Source of the DNA: Clostridia bacterium
GTDB lineage: Bacteria; Bacillota; Clostridia; Oscillospirales; CAG-272
Direction: 5' to 3'
Length of the DNA stretch: 64,000 nt
Assembly (NCBI GenBank): GCA_017456545.1
Contig: JAFTJE010000026.1
Location: 29,806-93,805, forward strand
Below are positions 18,785 to 26,913 of this stretch, piece after piece; the stretch's first letter is position 1, and every line of letters starts with the position of its first letter. Both the position numbers and the translations under genes were made by a program. The notes under the pieces were generated by a model. The model was not told where the DNA came from. It did not search any database and worked only from the letters and a program-made list of their open reading frames with translations.

Positions 18785-19723
18785 ATGAAAAACGAAATTA
18801 CAAAATATGTAGAATATCTGTTTAATCTTGCCTTGAAGAAATGTGGCGATGTAAATGATGCGGAGGATATAACACAGGAAACGCTTCTTGCAGCTTTTCA
18901 ATTTATTAACAGGGGTGGAAATATTACAAATGTGAAGTATTGGCTTACCACGGTTCTGTCAAATAAATGGAACGAGACTTTGCGTAAAAGATATAAGCTA
19001 CCGATTGTTAGCGTGGATGTTATATCGGATAATGATGATTACTATGAGGAAGAATCAGTAGATAGACCGACGGCAGAGCAAATAAGGCGTGAGGTGGCAT
19101 ATTTGGCAAGGCTGCAAAGGGAGGTTATAGTCAAGCACTATCTTGAAGGAATGAAGGTACAGGATATTGCCGATGAATTAGGTGTACCGAAAGGAACGGT
19201 GTTGTCCCGTCTTTCCTCGGGCAGAGAACAGATGAAGAAAGGATTAGATTCTATGGAACAGTATGAAAAGCAGAGCTATATTCCCGAACGCCTGGAGGTG
19301 GGCTGTGCGGGAAGGCCCGGATTTAATGAGGAGCCTTGGTCACTTGTTGAAGGTGATTTGGTAAAGCAAAATATTTTGATTATTGCTTATAACAAGCCCT
19401 TAACTGTGGTTGAAATAGCAAAGGCGTTGGGAATACCTACCCCATATATCGAAAACGCTGTTGAGGATTTGGTGCGATGTCAGCTTATGGTAAAGCAGGG
19501 TAATAAGTTTTTTACAGATTTTATGATATCTACTCCTGCCGAAAGGGCCGGAAAGCTGGATAAACAGCTTGAATTTGCAAATGAGCAGTATAATTCCGTG
19601 TGGAAGCTGATAAAAGAGCTTTTTTGCGAAATAGAAGGATTCGGATGGTATGAAAATTTGTCGGAAAAACAGAAAACGGATATTAAATATTATGCTTTAA
19701 TCAATGTTCTCGTAAGAGGATAG
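18785..19723 (+). CDS. ECF-like sigma-70 family factor, paralogue of the preceding one, ended by an in-frame TAG
   Basis: 312 residues as read to the TAG at 19721-19723. Sigma region 2 (YLFNLALKKCGDVNDAEDITQETLLAAF), region 4 (VQDIADELGVPKGTVLSRLSSGREQMKKG) and the winged helix (QNILIIAYNKPLTVVEIAKALGIPTPYIENAVEDL) are all present and match the upstream paralogue in order. The reading frame continues past the TAG for another 232 codons without a stop, matching the paralogue's C-terminal region, so this is the N-terminal part of a gene cut by a nonsense codon. Start ATG at 18785 after AAGAGG. DNA-binding parts could still be made. Confidence 0.75.
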   Translation: MKNEITKYVEYLFNLALKKCGDVNDAEDITQETLLAAFQFINRGGNITNVKYWLTTVLSNKWNETLRKRYKLPIVSVDVISDNDDYYEEESVDRPTAEQIRREVAYLARLQREVIVKHYLEGMKVQDIADELGVPKGTVLSRLSSGREQMKKGLDSMEQYEKQSYIPERLEVGCAGRPGFNEEPWSLVEGDLVKQNILIIAYNKPLTVVEIAKALGIPTPYIENAVEDLVRCQLMVKQGNKFFTDFMISTPAERAGKLDKQLEFANEQYNSVWKLIKELFCEIEGFGWYENLSEKQKTDIKYYALINVLVRG

Positions 19724-20422
19724 AGCATTTCCTTAAGTCGATTTGTAGATACTAAGGAAATTTATCCGGACAGGCCCGATGGTGGAAAATGGGTAGCACA
19801 GGGAACACGCTATGAAAATGATTTCAGTTGGGAAGGTCATCCCGCCTCTAAGTATCATTTTGGTGGGGAAAGACGCGTAATATGGGATAATTTCTTAGGA
19901 AGTAAATCAGTGGAGCTTCATGTATATGATACTCAGCCTGATTTGAATAAGTATGAGCACGGGCCTGTTGAAATTCACGATAATGATTTGTGTAAAATGC
20001 TTTACATAATACACAAGGAAATTCCCTTTGAAAATACGGGCTTTAATTTGAGATATTTGGAGGATATTCCTCATCTTGAATCCTGTGGTATTATCAACTA
20101 TGAAAATGAAAAGGCAAGAGTAGCAATTCCCGTAATAAGCAAGGCTCAGTTTTCTGAGCTGCGTAATTTAAGTATGTCATATATGATAAAGCTTGCGAAT
20201 TTAATTGAAAATCCCTTGAGAAGTATTTTGCCAAGCCTTAAATTGGGTATTCCTTCTCACCTTGAGGAAAGAGTAGCAGAATTTAGAAAATATGTTTTAT
20301 TTGCTTTTCCTATGGCAATTATAAAAAAGGCAATAGAAAACGGAGATTTCCTTGTTGACTGTGGGTATAAATCTATCCCTATGGTATTAGTGGTTGAGGA
20401 GCCCGATGGCGTGATTCGATAA
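19724..20422 (+). pseudogene. C-terminal remainder of the interrupted sigma-factor paralogue
   Basis: Same frame as 18785-19723, directly after the TAG, 232 codons to a TAA. It reads SISLSRFVDTKEIYP, then RPDGGKWVAQGTRYENDFSW and onward. It aligns in layout with the C-terminal region of the 17066-18628 product (gap-rich but collinear), which argues against it being an independent gene. The first in-frame start candidate (GTG at 19910) has no ribosome site. Either a recent nonsense mutation, a base-call error, or amber readthrough; TAG is an ordinary stop in neighbouring genes (for example yabQ and the HIT gene). Confidence 0.7.
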
Positions 20423-20423
20423 A

Positions 20424-20464
20424 TAAACACCGAGAAAGCGTGTGCTTTCTCGGTATTTATTTTA
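20424..20464 (+). terminator. Terminator after the interrupted sigma gene
   Basis: ACCGAGAAAGC / GCTTTCTCGGT stem with GTGT loop, followed by a T-rich tail. Confidence 0.85.
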
Positions 20465-20530
20465 TTAGCAACCAATCATTGCTCGACAAAATAAGTAAAA
20501 GATGCTATACTGTATTTGGGTGGTGATAAT

Positions 20531-21226
20531 ATGTTTGATACAAAAAAATTCGGAGGGTATCTGTCAAGGCTTCGCAAAAAAGCCGATATGACCCAGTCAG
20601 AGCTTGCAGACAAGCTATATCTTACAAGACAGGCTATTTCAAGATATGAGCTTGGTGATAGCTTTCCCGATATAAGTATTTTAGTAAATATTGCCGATAT
20701 ATTCGGTGTAACCCTCGATGAACTTATAAATTCGGGTGAGCCTACACACGCTGAGTCGAAAATACTGGAAAGTATTGCTGACGGAAAAACAGAGCCTATC
20801 GCTAATGATATAAGGGATATAATCGGTATAGCTCCATTGTTAAAGCCCAGTGTTCTCGGTAAATTATCGGATAGTCTTATAAAGCAAGGAATAGACATAT
20901 CGGGTGTTGTAGAGCTTGCCGAATATCTTAATGATGAAAATGTAATTAAAATGCTTGAGAATGTAAGTCTTGATAAGGTTGATGATATGCTTTTGGAAAA
21001 GCTTATGCCAATACTTGACAGCAAATCCAAAACTAAGATATTTCAAAAAATTCTCGATGGAGAAATGGATTATAGATTTTTGAGCATTCTTATAGAATAT
21101 GCAGACTACTTTACAAGTCAGGTTGAGGCTGCAGTAGTAGAAGGCGTTTTACCCTGGGATGCCCTTGACCTTATGAGAAACGGAATAATTAAAGCATGGG
21201 AAAAACGACAGAAAAATACTGTTTAA
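20531..21226 (+). CDS. XRE-family transcriptional regulator with C-terminal domain
   Basis: 231 residues. The N-terminal 65 residues are a Cro/C1-type helix-turn-helix (LRKKADMTQSELADKLYLTRQAISRYELGDSFP). The remaining 165 residues are helical with repeated short units (ELAEYLNDENVIKMLENVSLDKVDDMLLEKLMPILDSKSK), an unassigned sensor or dimerisation region. The ATG at 20531 follows GGTGGTGA. A promoter-like TCGACA-17-TATACT lies about 25 bases upstream. Monocistronic; target unknown. Confidence 0.85.
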   Translation: MFDTKKFGGYLSRLRKKADMTQSELADKLYLTRQAISRYELGDSFPDISILVNIADIFGVTLDELINSGEPTHAESKILESIADGKTEPIANDIRDIIGIAPLLKPSVLGKLSDSLIKQGIDISGVVELAEYLNDENVIKMLENVSLDKVDDMLLEKLMPILDSKSKTKIFQKILDGEMDYRFLSILIEYADYFTSQVEAAVVEGVLPWDALDLMRNGIIKAWEKRQKNTV

Positions 21227-21315
21227 CAGATGCAAAAGGCTTATACTCCTATTCATGGCATAAGTTTAATTTAATAAAGTGGATGGGTATAATGAATGAT
21301 ATAAAAGCAAAACAC

Positions 21316-21352
21316 AAAAACCGTAATGATTGAAAAATCAATACGGTTTTTA
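21316..21352 (+). terminator. Terminator before the GH92 gene
   Basis: AAACCGTAATGATT / AATCAATACGGTTT stem (one mismatch) with a 4-base loop and T run, ending the XRE regulator transcript. Confidence 0.75.
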
Positions 21353-21405
21353 CATTTTTGATAAGTGTGTTGAAAAATTAAATAGTACTTTACCACTTGT
21401 ATAAA

Positions 21406-21434
21406 TTGACACAAGAAAATATTTGTGATAAAAT
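21406..21434 (+). promoter_or_regulatory. GH92 promoter
   Basis: TTGACA (21406-21411), 17-bp spacer, TAAAAT (21429-21434) with the extended GTGA before the -10. Confidence 0.75.
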
Positions 21435-21463
21435 AACCATATAAACCTTATAAGGAGCTTATT

Positions 21464-23662
21464 ATGGATAGAGCAAGATATATAGATCCGATGATAGGAA
21501 CGGTGGGAGACGAGCAGGATACAAGTATGCACGGTGGTGGAAAAACCCATCCGGGAGCTTGTACACCAGGTGGAATGGTACAGCTTTCCCCCGACACTGT
21601 AACAGGTGGAGATAACGGTACGGGATATAACTACTGTCAGAATACAATAGAGGGCTTCAGTTTTAACCATATGAGTGGTATCGGCTGGTACGGTGACCTT
21701 GGAAATATACAGATAATGCCAATCGTCGGACAAACAGATTTGAGAAGTGGCTCTAATGAAGAGGTGCCTTTTGTTAAAGGGAAAAAAGGTTGGAGGTCGG
21801 AATTTTCTCACGAAAGAGAGCAGGCAAGTGCAGGATATTATTCTGTTTTTCTTGACAGATACGGAATCACAGCAGAGGCAACTGCAACGGAGAGAACGGG
21901 TATTTTAAGACTTACATATCCAGAGAATAATAAGGCAGGAATAATATTTAATTTTTCCAGACGAATAGCAGGACACGCAGATTTTGAAAGCATAAAAATT
22001 ATAGACAATAAGCATATAGAAGGTCATATCCATTGCACTCCAAATGGTGGGGGATTCGGTAGAGGAGCAGGAGGAATAGGCTATGAGCTTTATTTCTATA
22101 TGGAGCTTTCAACACCTATGGCAGAGACCGTATTTTTCTCGAATGAAGAACATTTAGACAAACGCCTAAATGAATTTGAAGGGGAAGATGTAGGTTTACT
22201 TGCTTACTTTGATAAAGATAAAAACGACCAAATTACTGTAAAATGTGCCGTTTCTTATGTAGATTTAGAGGGAGCAAGGCTTAATTTCCATAAGGAATGC
22301 GAAAATATTGATTTTGACAGTGCCCATATGGAGACAGCTGAAAAATGGAATAAAGCATTGGAATGTGTGGATGTAGAGGGAAACAACGAAACTGACAAAA
22401 CCATTTTTTACACTTGTCTATATCGTTCCTTGCTTGACCCGAGAACATCTATGGATGCAGACGGTAGATACAGAACAGCTGATGGAAAAATCAAAAGTGC
22501 AGATTACACCCACAGAACAATGTTCAGTGGGTGGGATGTATACAGAAGTGAATTTCCATTACTGACAATTATACGCCCCGATATGGTAAACGACGAAATA
22601 AATTCACTTTTGAATATAGCCCTGTCAAATAATTCATCGTTTCCGAGATGGGAGCTTATGGGCATTGATTCGGGATGTATGGTGGGAGACCCCGGACTTA
22701 TTGTTTTTGCTGATTCATTCCTGAAGGGAATTAAAAGCTACGATGTGGATAAAGCATATGAGATTTGTTTGGCTTCATCAAAATGTGCCAATGAGCTTTA
22801 CGGTAAGCCCTTCGTATTAAAGCGTCCATACAGTGAAAAATACCGTAGTGATGCATATGTACCCGGATGCATAAGCGAAACCCTTGAATTTCTCCTTGCC
22901 GATTATTGTATGTACAGGCTTGCTGCGAAGCTTGGAAGAAAAGAGGATGCAGATTATTTCCTTGAAAGAGTAAGCTCTTACAAAAATAATTTTAATCCCA
23001 TTACCGGATTTATGGGTGCAAGAAACGAAAATGGCGATTTTGCTCCTGTAAAGGATGAGTACGATACCTACGGATGTGTTGAGAGTAATATATTCCAGCA
23101 ATCCTGGTTTGTTCCTTATGATGTTATAGGACTTTGCGATATGATGGGTAAGGAAAGAGCAATATCCTTACTCGAAAAGCTGTTCAGTCAGGCTGATTTT
23201 GGTGCTCTGTGGAACGAAAATTATAATCACTCAAATGAGCCCTGTCATAATATTACTCATTATTTCAATATACTCGGCTTGCCGAGGCGTACTCAGTATT
23301 GGACAAGGAGAGTTCAAAAGGAGGCATATAGACTCGGTGCTTTTGGATTTTGCGGTAACGAGGATGTGGGTCAGCTTTCTGCCTGGTATGTATTATCTGC
23401 TCTTGGCTTTGCTCAGGTTTGCCCTGCAAATGAGGAATACTATATTAATACGCCCTTATTCAAAAAAGCTAAAATTACCCTTGACCCAGAGTATCATAGC
23501 TGCAAGGTAGCTGATACACTTGAAATAGAGTGCGACAAGGATCCCTTGGATTATCCATATATTGCTGAAATGTACCATAACGGTATAAGGCTCGACAGAT
23601 ATTATCTGAGATATAGCGAAATAACGGCAGGTGGAAAGCTTGAATTTAAGTTAACAAAATAA
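21464..23662 (+). CDS. Glycoside hydrolase family 92 (alpha-mannosidase-type)
   Basis: 732 residues. The GH92 opening (YIDPMIGTVGDEQDTSMHGGG, then GKTHPGACTPGGMVQLSPDT) and FNHMSGIGWYGDLGNIQIMP are diagnostic, as are MFSGWDVYRSEFPLLTIIRP and the C-terminal GFCGNEDVGQLSAWYVLSALG. GH92 enzymes are Ca-dependent inverting exo-alpha-mannosidases. There is no signal peptide, unlike most Bacteroides members, so it likely trims mannosides that have been imported. AAGGAG precedes the ATG. Confidence 0.93.
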   Translation: MDRARYIDPMIGTVGDEQDTSMHGGGKTHPGACTPGGMVQLSPDTVTGGDNGTGYNYCQNTIEGFSFNHMSGIGWYGDLGNIQIMPIVGQTDLRSGSNEEVPFVKGKKGWRSEFSHEREQASAGYYSVFLDRYGITAEATATERTGILRLTYPENNKAGIIFNFSRRIAGHADFESIKIIDNKHIEGHIHCTPNGGGFGRGAGGIGYELYFYMELSTPMAETVFFSNEEHLDKRLNEFEGEDVGLLAYFDKDKNDQITVKCAVSYVDLEGARLNFHKECENIDFDSAHMETAEKWNKALECVDVEGNNETDKTIFYTCLYRSLLDPRTSMDADGRYRTADGKIKSADYTHRTMFSGWDVYRSEFPLLTIIRPDMVNDEINSLLNIALSNNSSFPRWELMGIDSGCMVGDPGLIVFADSFLKGIKSYDVDKAYEICLASSKCANELYGKPFVLKRPYSEKYRSDAYVPGCISETLEFLLADYCMYRLAAKLGRKEDADYFLERVSSYKNNFNPITGFMGARNENGDFAPVKDEYDTYGCVESNIFQQSWFVPYDVIGLCDMMGKERAISLLEKLFSQADFGALWNENYNHSNEPCHNITHYFNILGLPRRTQYWTRRVQKEAYRLGAFGFCGNEDVGQLSAWYVLSALGFAQVCPANEEYYINTPLFKKAKITLDPEYHSCKVADTLEIECDKDPLDYPYIAEMYHNGIRLDRYYLRYSEITAGGKLEFKLTK

Positions 23663-23690
23663 AAAGGTTGTCCCTACGACAACCTTTTTA
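23663..23690. terminator. Bidirectional terminator after the GH92 gene
   Basis: AAAGGTTGTC / GACAACCTTT stem with 5-base loop, A run on one side and T run on the other. It ends both GH92 (plus) and the small minus-strand gene. Confidence 0.85.
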
Positions 23691-23691
23691 T

Positions 23692-23862
23692 TTATTCAAT
23701 TACAGTGTATTCGAGCATTTCGTAGTGAAGCTTAGTACCGATATCTATGCCTTCGGGCAAGAGAGCCATGGCTATAAAAAGCTCTTCACCGTCTGCTGTA
23801 TTTTCAAGAGTGGCATAATCTCCTTCAATTTTTTTAACTATGTAATCTATAGGTCCAAACAT
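23692..23862 (-). CDS. Small acidic protein (DUF3006-like)
   Basis: 56 residues, not in most ORF lists because of its size. It begins MFGPIDYIVKKIEGDYATLE and ends LLPEGIDIGTKLHYEMLEYTVIE. The pattern 'IEGDYATLEN...LLPEGIDIGTKL' fits small DUF3006-type proteins, which form a short beta-barrel. GGAG lies 8 bases before the ATG on the minus strand. Function unknown. Confidence 0.65.
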   Translation of the reverse strand: MFGPIDYIVKKIEGDYATLENTADGEELFIAMALLPEGIDIGTKLHYEMLEYTVIE

Positions 23863-23975
23863 AAATTTTCTCCTGTGATTTTTTTATATTTTATCATATA
23901 GGCAGCATTTTTTCAATAGTTAAGATTTAATATAAAAAAATAGGCAATATATATGTATTTTTTATGGAAAATTTA

Positions 23976-24004
23976 TTGACAAGAAAAATGCATTGTGATA
24001 AAAT
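23976..24004 (+). promoter_or_regulatory. gdhA promoter
   Basis: TTGACA (23976-23981), 17-bp spacer, TAAAAT (23999-24004) in GTGATAAAAT. About 97 bases of untranslated leader follow. Confidence 0.75.
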
Positions 24005-24101
24005 ATGAAAATAAAATGCAAGTAGCAAAATTACACTCATTACATTTTATAAATTTAGAAAGCAAAATTAACTTTCAATCTTTTTAAGGAAGGTATTAAA
24101 A

Positions 24102-25454
24102 ATGAGTTTTAAGAATCAGTATCTTAATGAGCTTATGGAACGCGTTATCAGGAGAAACGCTAATGAGCCCGAATTTCACCAGACAGTAAGGGAGGTTCTC
24201 GAGTCCATCGAGCCCGTAATTGAAAAGCGTCCCGACTATATCACAAGTGGTGTTCTTGAGAGAATGGTAGAGCCTGAAAGAATTATTAAGTTCAGAGTTC
24301 CGTGGGTTGACGACAACGGTAATGTACAGGTTAACCGTGGCTTCAGAATCCAGTTTAACAGTGCTATCGGTCCTTACAAGGGCGGTCTCCGTTTCCATCC
24401 CTCCGTATATGAAGGAATTATTAAGTTCCTTGGCTTTGAGCAGACATTTAAGAACTCTCTTACATCCCTCCCCATGGGTGGCGGTAAGGGTGGCTCCGAC
24501 TTTGACCCCCAGGGTAAGAGTGACGGAGAGGTTATGCGTTTCTGCCAGAGCTTTATGACAGAGCTTGCTAAGTACATAGGTGCAGACTGTGATGTACCTG
24601 CCGGTGATATCGGTGTTGGTGCAAGAGAGGTTGGTTATCTCTTCGGTCAGTATAAGAGACTCCGTAACGAGTTTACAGGCGTTTTGACAGGTAAGGGTAT
24701 TCCTTACGGCGGTTCACTTATCCGTCCCGAGGCAACAGGCTTCGGTGCTGTATACTATACAGTAGAAATGCTTAAGTATTTTAAGGATGATATCAAGGGT
24801 AAGACCTTTGCAATCTCCGGCTTCGGTAATGTTGCTTGGGGTACTGTAAAGAAGGTAAATGAGCTTGGTGGTAAGGTAATTACAATCTCCGGTCCCGACG
24901 GCTACATCTACGATCCCGATGGAATCAGCACAGAGGAAAAGGTTAACTATATGCTTGAGATGCGTGCTTCCTGCCGTAACAGAGTTCAGGACTACGCAGA
25001 TAAGTTCGGCGTTGAGTTCTTCCCCGGTCAGAAGCCTTGGGGCGTAAAGGCAGACATTATTATGCCTTGTGCTACACAGAATGAGGTTGGTATGGCTGAG
25101 GCTGAAAAGATTGTTGCTAACGGAATCAAGTATTATGTTGAGGTTTCCAATATGCCTACAACAAATGAGGCTATTGCATACCTTAAAGCTAACGGCGTTA
25201 TCGTAGCTCCCTCTAAGGCAGTTAACGCAGGTGGTGTTGCAGTTTCCGGTCTTGAAATGTCCCAGAACTCTATGAGATACAGCTGGACAGCAGAAGAGGT
25301 TGATGCTAAGCTTAAGATGATTATGGCTAACATCTTCGCTAACTCCATCAAGGCAGCTCACGACTATAACCTTGGCGATGACCTTGTTGCAGGTGCTAAT
25401 ATCGCAGGCTTTATCAAGGTTGCAGAGGCTATGAAGGCTCAGGGCGTTTGCTAA
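24102..25454 (+). CDS. gdhA: NADP-specific glutamate dehydrogenase
   Basis: Hexameric GDH that joins ammonia to 2-oxoglutarate, 450 residues. PYKGGLRFHPSVYEGIIKFLGFEQTFKNSL contains the substrate Lys, PMGGGKGGSDFDPQGKS the catalytic region, and FAISGFGNVAWG the Rossmann dinucleotide site. Codon use is strongly biased (all glutamines seen are CAG), as in highly expressed genes. It has its own promoter and terminator. With glnA it forms the nitrogen-assimilation pair of the window. Confidence 0.96.
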   Translation: MSFKNQYLNELMERVIRRNANEPEFHQTVREVLESIEPVIEKRPDYITSGVLERMVEPERIIKFRVPWVDDNGNVQVNRGFRIQFNSAIGPYKGGLRFHPSVYEGIIKFLGFEQTFKNSLTSLPMGGGKGGSDFDPQGKSDGEVMRFCQSFMTELAKYIGADCDVPAGDIGVGAREVGYLFGQYKRLRNEFTGVLTGKGIPYGGSLIRPEATGFGAVYYTVEMLKYFKDDIKGKTFAISGFGNVAWGTVKKVNELGGKVITISGPDGYIYDPDGISTEEKVNYMLEMRASCRNRVQDYADKFGVEFFPGQKPWGVKADIIMPCATQNEVGMAEAEKIVANGIKYYVEVSNMPTTNEAIAYLKANGVIVAPSKAVNAGGVAVSGLEMSQNSMRYSWTAEEVDAKLKMIMANIFANSIKAAHDYNLGDDLVAGANIAGFIKVAEAMKAQGVC

Positions 25455-25479
25455 TTTCCAAAATATAAAATATAATGAA

Positions 25480-25520
25480 AATACACCTCAAAAGGGAATC
25501 TTTTGGGGTGTATTATTTTT
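25480..25520. terminator. Terminator shared by gdhA and the convergent XRE gene
   Basis: AATACACCTCAAAAG / CTTTTGGGGTGTATT stem (one wobble), 5-base loop, T6 tail on the plus strand. Confidence 0.85.
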
Positions 25521-25719
25521 TATCGCTTCTTCCAATAAAATAATCTGCTGTAACCTTATAAAAGTCGCATAATTTTATTAAATCATCAATTTTTAATTCG
25601 GCTCTTCCGTCCTCTATATGACTATATCCTTGCTGTGATTTATTTATGATAGTACCAACCTGCTTTTGAGTAAGGTCGTTATCCTCTCTTAAATTCCTCA
25701 TTCTTGTTCTGTAATTCAT
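25513..25719 (-). CDS. Small XRE-family repressor
   Basis: 68 residues, essentially one Cro/C1 helix-turn-helix (MRNLREDNDLTQKQVGTIINKSQQGYSHIEDGRAELKIDDLIKL). The ATG at 25719 follows GGAGA; the in-frame TTG at 25737 does not have a ribosome site. It is divergent from a lipoprotein gene whose promoter carries two near-identical palindromes, which makes this protein the likely repressor of the pair. Its stop lies inside the shared terminator. Confidence 0.88.
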   Translation of the reverse strand: MNYRTRMRNLREDNDLTQKQVGTIINKSQQGYSHIEDGRAELKIDDLIKLCDFYKVTADYFIGRSDKK

Positions 25720-25761
25720 ATTAGTCTCCATTTGCAAATATTATTATTAAAATATTACATT

Positions 25762-25776
25762 ACTCATAAAATGAGT
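25762..25776. promoter_or_regulatory. Operator palindrome 1
   Basis: ACTCAT-AAA-ATGAGT, a perfect 6-3-6 palindrome just upstream of the lipoprotein -35 element. Confidence 0.65.
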
Positions 25777-25777
25777 G

Positions 25778-25806
25778 TTGACAAATACTCAAAGATTGAG
25801 TATAAT
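25778..25806 (+). promoter_or_regulatory. Consensus promoter of the lipoprotein gene
   Basis: TTGACA (25778-25783), 17-bp spacer, TATAAT (25801-25806): perfect match to the sigma-A consensus. A promoter this strong usually needs a repressor. Confidence 0.85.
25787..25801. promoter_or_regulatory. Operator palindrome 2
   Basis: ACTCAA-AGA-TTGAGT, 6-3-6, inside the -35/-10 spacer and touching the -10. Its centre is 25 bp from that of palindrome 1. Confidence 0.7.
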
Positions 25807-25840
25807 TAGAGTATATATGTGAGAAAATTTGGAGGACAAT

Positions 25841-26737
25841 ATGAATAAGCGAAAAATAATTAAAAGAGTAACAGCTATGCTATTGATTTTTGTAGTTGTT
25901 ATTGGTGGAATAGCATGTGGAAATACATCGGACACAACAACCACAACAATGCAAGACCCAAATAACAACAATCAAAATCAAAACCAATATTCTGAATTTA
26001 TTAATTATATATGGAATAACGAATCTTTCAAAAACGAGGATCCCAGCAAAACTAAACCTCACCCTTATCAATTCCTTGAAGAAGAAGGTTACGACATCTC
26101 TCAAATTAAAAATGGAAACTTGAAATGTTTTACCAGTAGTTTTGTAAAAGACACTGAGCCAAACAATCTTTACTTAACAGTTAGAGTTGAAACTAAAGCA
26201 GATGCTCCATATTACACAAACTATCTTTTAAAATACACTTTAACAGACAAAGAAATGAAAGATTATTTAAAGTTACACAATGGTTTTTATGTTGAAGCCT
26301 TGCTTGCAAACCAAGCAATTGATATGCTTAAAAATCCTGAAGTTGTTAATGAAAGCAGAATAACTGTTGAAGCTTATGATGGCCTCCTTAAAGCATTTAA
26401 AAAAGATGAGTTCGTTTCAAATCTCCTTAATGGTGATAATGTTAGTGAATTTATTTTGTTAGATATCAATAAAACAGATTGGACTTTTAATGTTTTATTA
26501 TTAGGAGAATTTAGAATTGGCAACTACATGACAAATTCTTCTTACATAGCAGAAGCAACAGTTTCTGAAGGAAGTGAATTTATTAGAATAGATAACAATG
26601 GAGTTTTATACAAACCAACAAATTCCATATGGTTGAAAGAAGAACTTAACACAGCAACTGCCGAAAAATCTAAAATGATTCAAACAGACACAACTAACAA
26701 CCATTACAATTCTTTAAGAAATGAATTAAACAAATAA
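25841..26737 (+). CDS. Putative lipoprotein of unknown function, foreign codon use
   Basis: 298 residues. The N terminus MNKRKIIKRVTAMLLIFVVV is a basic-hydrophobic signal ending in GGIACGN, a lipobox-like site with Cys as the likely acylated residue (weak at -3). A Thr/Asn/Gln linker (TTTTTMQDPNNNNQNQNQ) follows, then an unrecognised soluble domain. The ATG at 25841 follows GGAGGA. All eight glutamines I located use CAA, whereas gdhA next door uses CAG, so the gene looks recently acquired. It is probably controlled by the divergent XRE protein. Confidence 0.7.
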   Translation: MNKRKIIKRVTAMLLIFVVVIGGIACGNTSDTTTTTMQDPNNNNQNQNQYSEFINYIWNNESFKNEDPSKTKPHPYQFLEEEGYDISQIKNGNLKCFTSSFVKDTEPNNLYLTVRVETKADAPYYTNYLLKYTLTDKEMKDYLKLHNGFYVEALLANQAIDMLKNPEVVNESRITVEAYDGLLKAFKKDEFVSNLLNGDNVSEFILLDINKTDWTFNVLLLGEFRIGNYMTNSSYIAEATVSEGSEFIRIDNNGVLYKPTNSIWLKEELNTATAEKSKMIQTDTTNNHYNSLRNELNK

Positions 26738-26742
26738 ACTTT

Positions 26743-26816
26743 AAAAAGAACGAATTAATGATATGCACCTCCAAAAGTGTCTGACTTTTGTGTTTACTTC
26801 ATAATCGTTCTTTTTT
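26743..26816 (+). terminator. Large structured terminator after the lipoprotein gene
   Basis: AAAAAGAACGA pairs with TCGTTCTTTTT across about 50 bases, with ATTA/TAAT extending the stem and an inner AAAAGT / ACTTTT hairpin. A T-rich tail follows. The inner part resembles the end of an IS3-type element (see findings). Confidence 0.6.
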
Positions 26817-26913
26817 ATTTATTAAATTTATTTAATAATTTTCTTAAAAAGTATTCAATTTATTGCATTTATATGGTAGAATGTACTTGAATTTTAATTA
26901 CATGGAGGTAATT

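Noticed and set aside
18785-20422. Amber readthrough as pyrrolysine
   Set aside because: TAG ends several ordinary genes here (yabQ, the flippase, the HIT gene), and nothing points to pyl genes. A mutation or sequence error is simpler.
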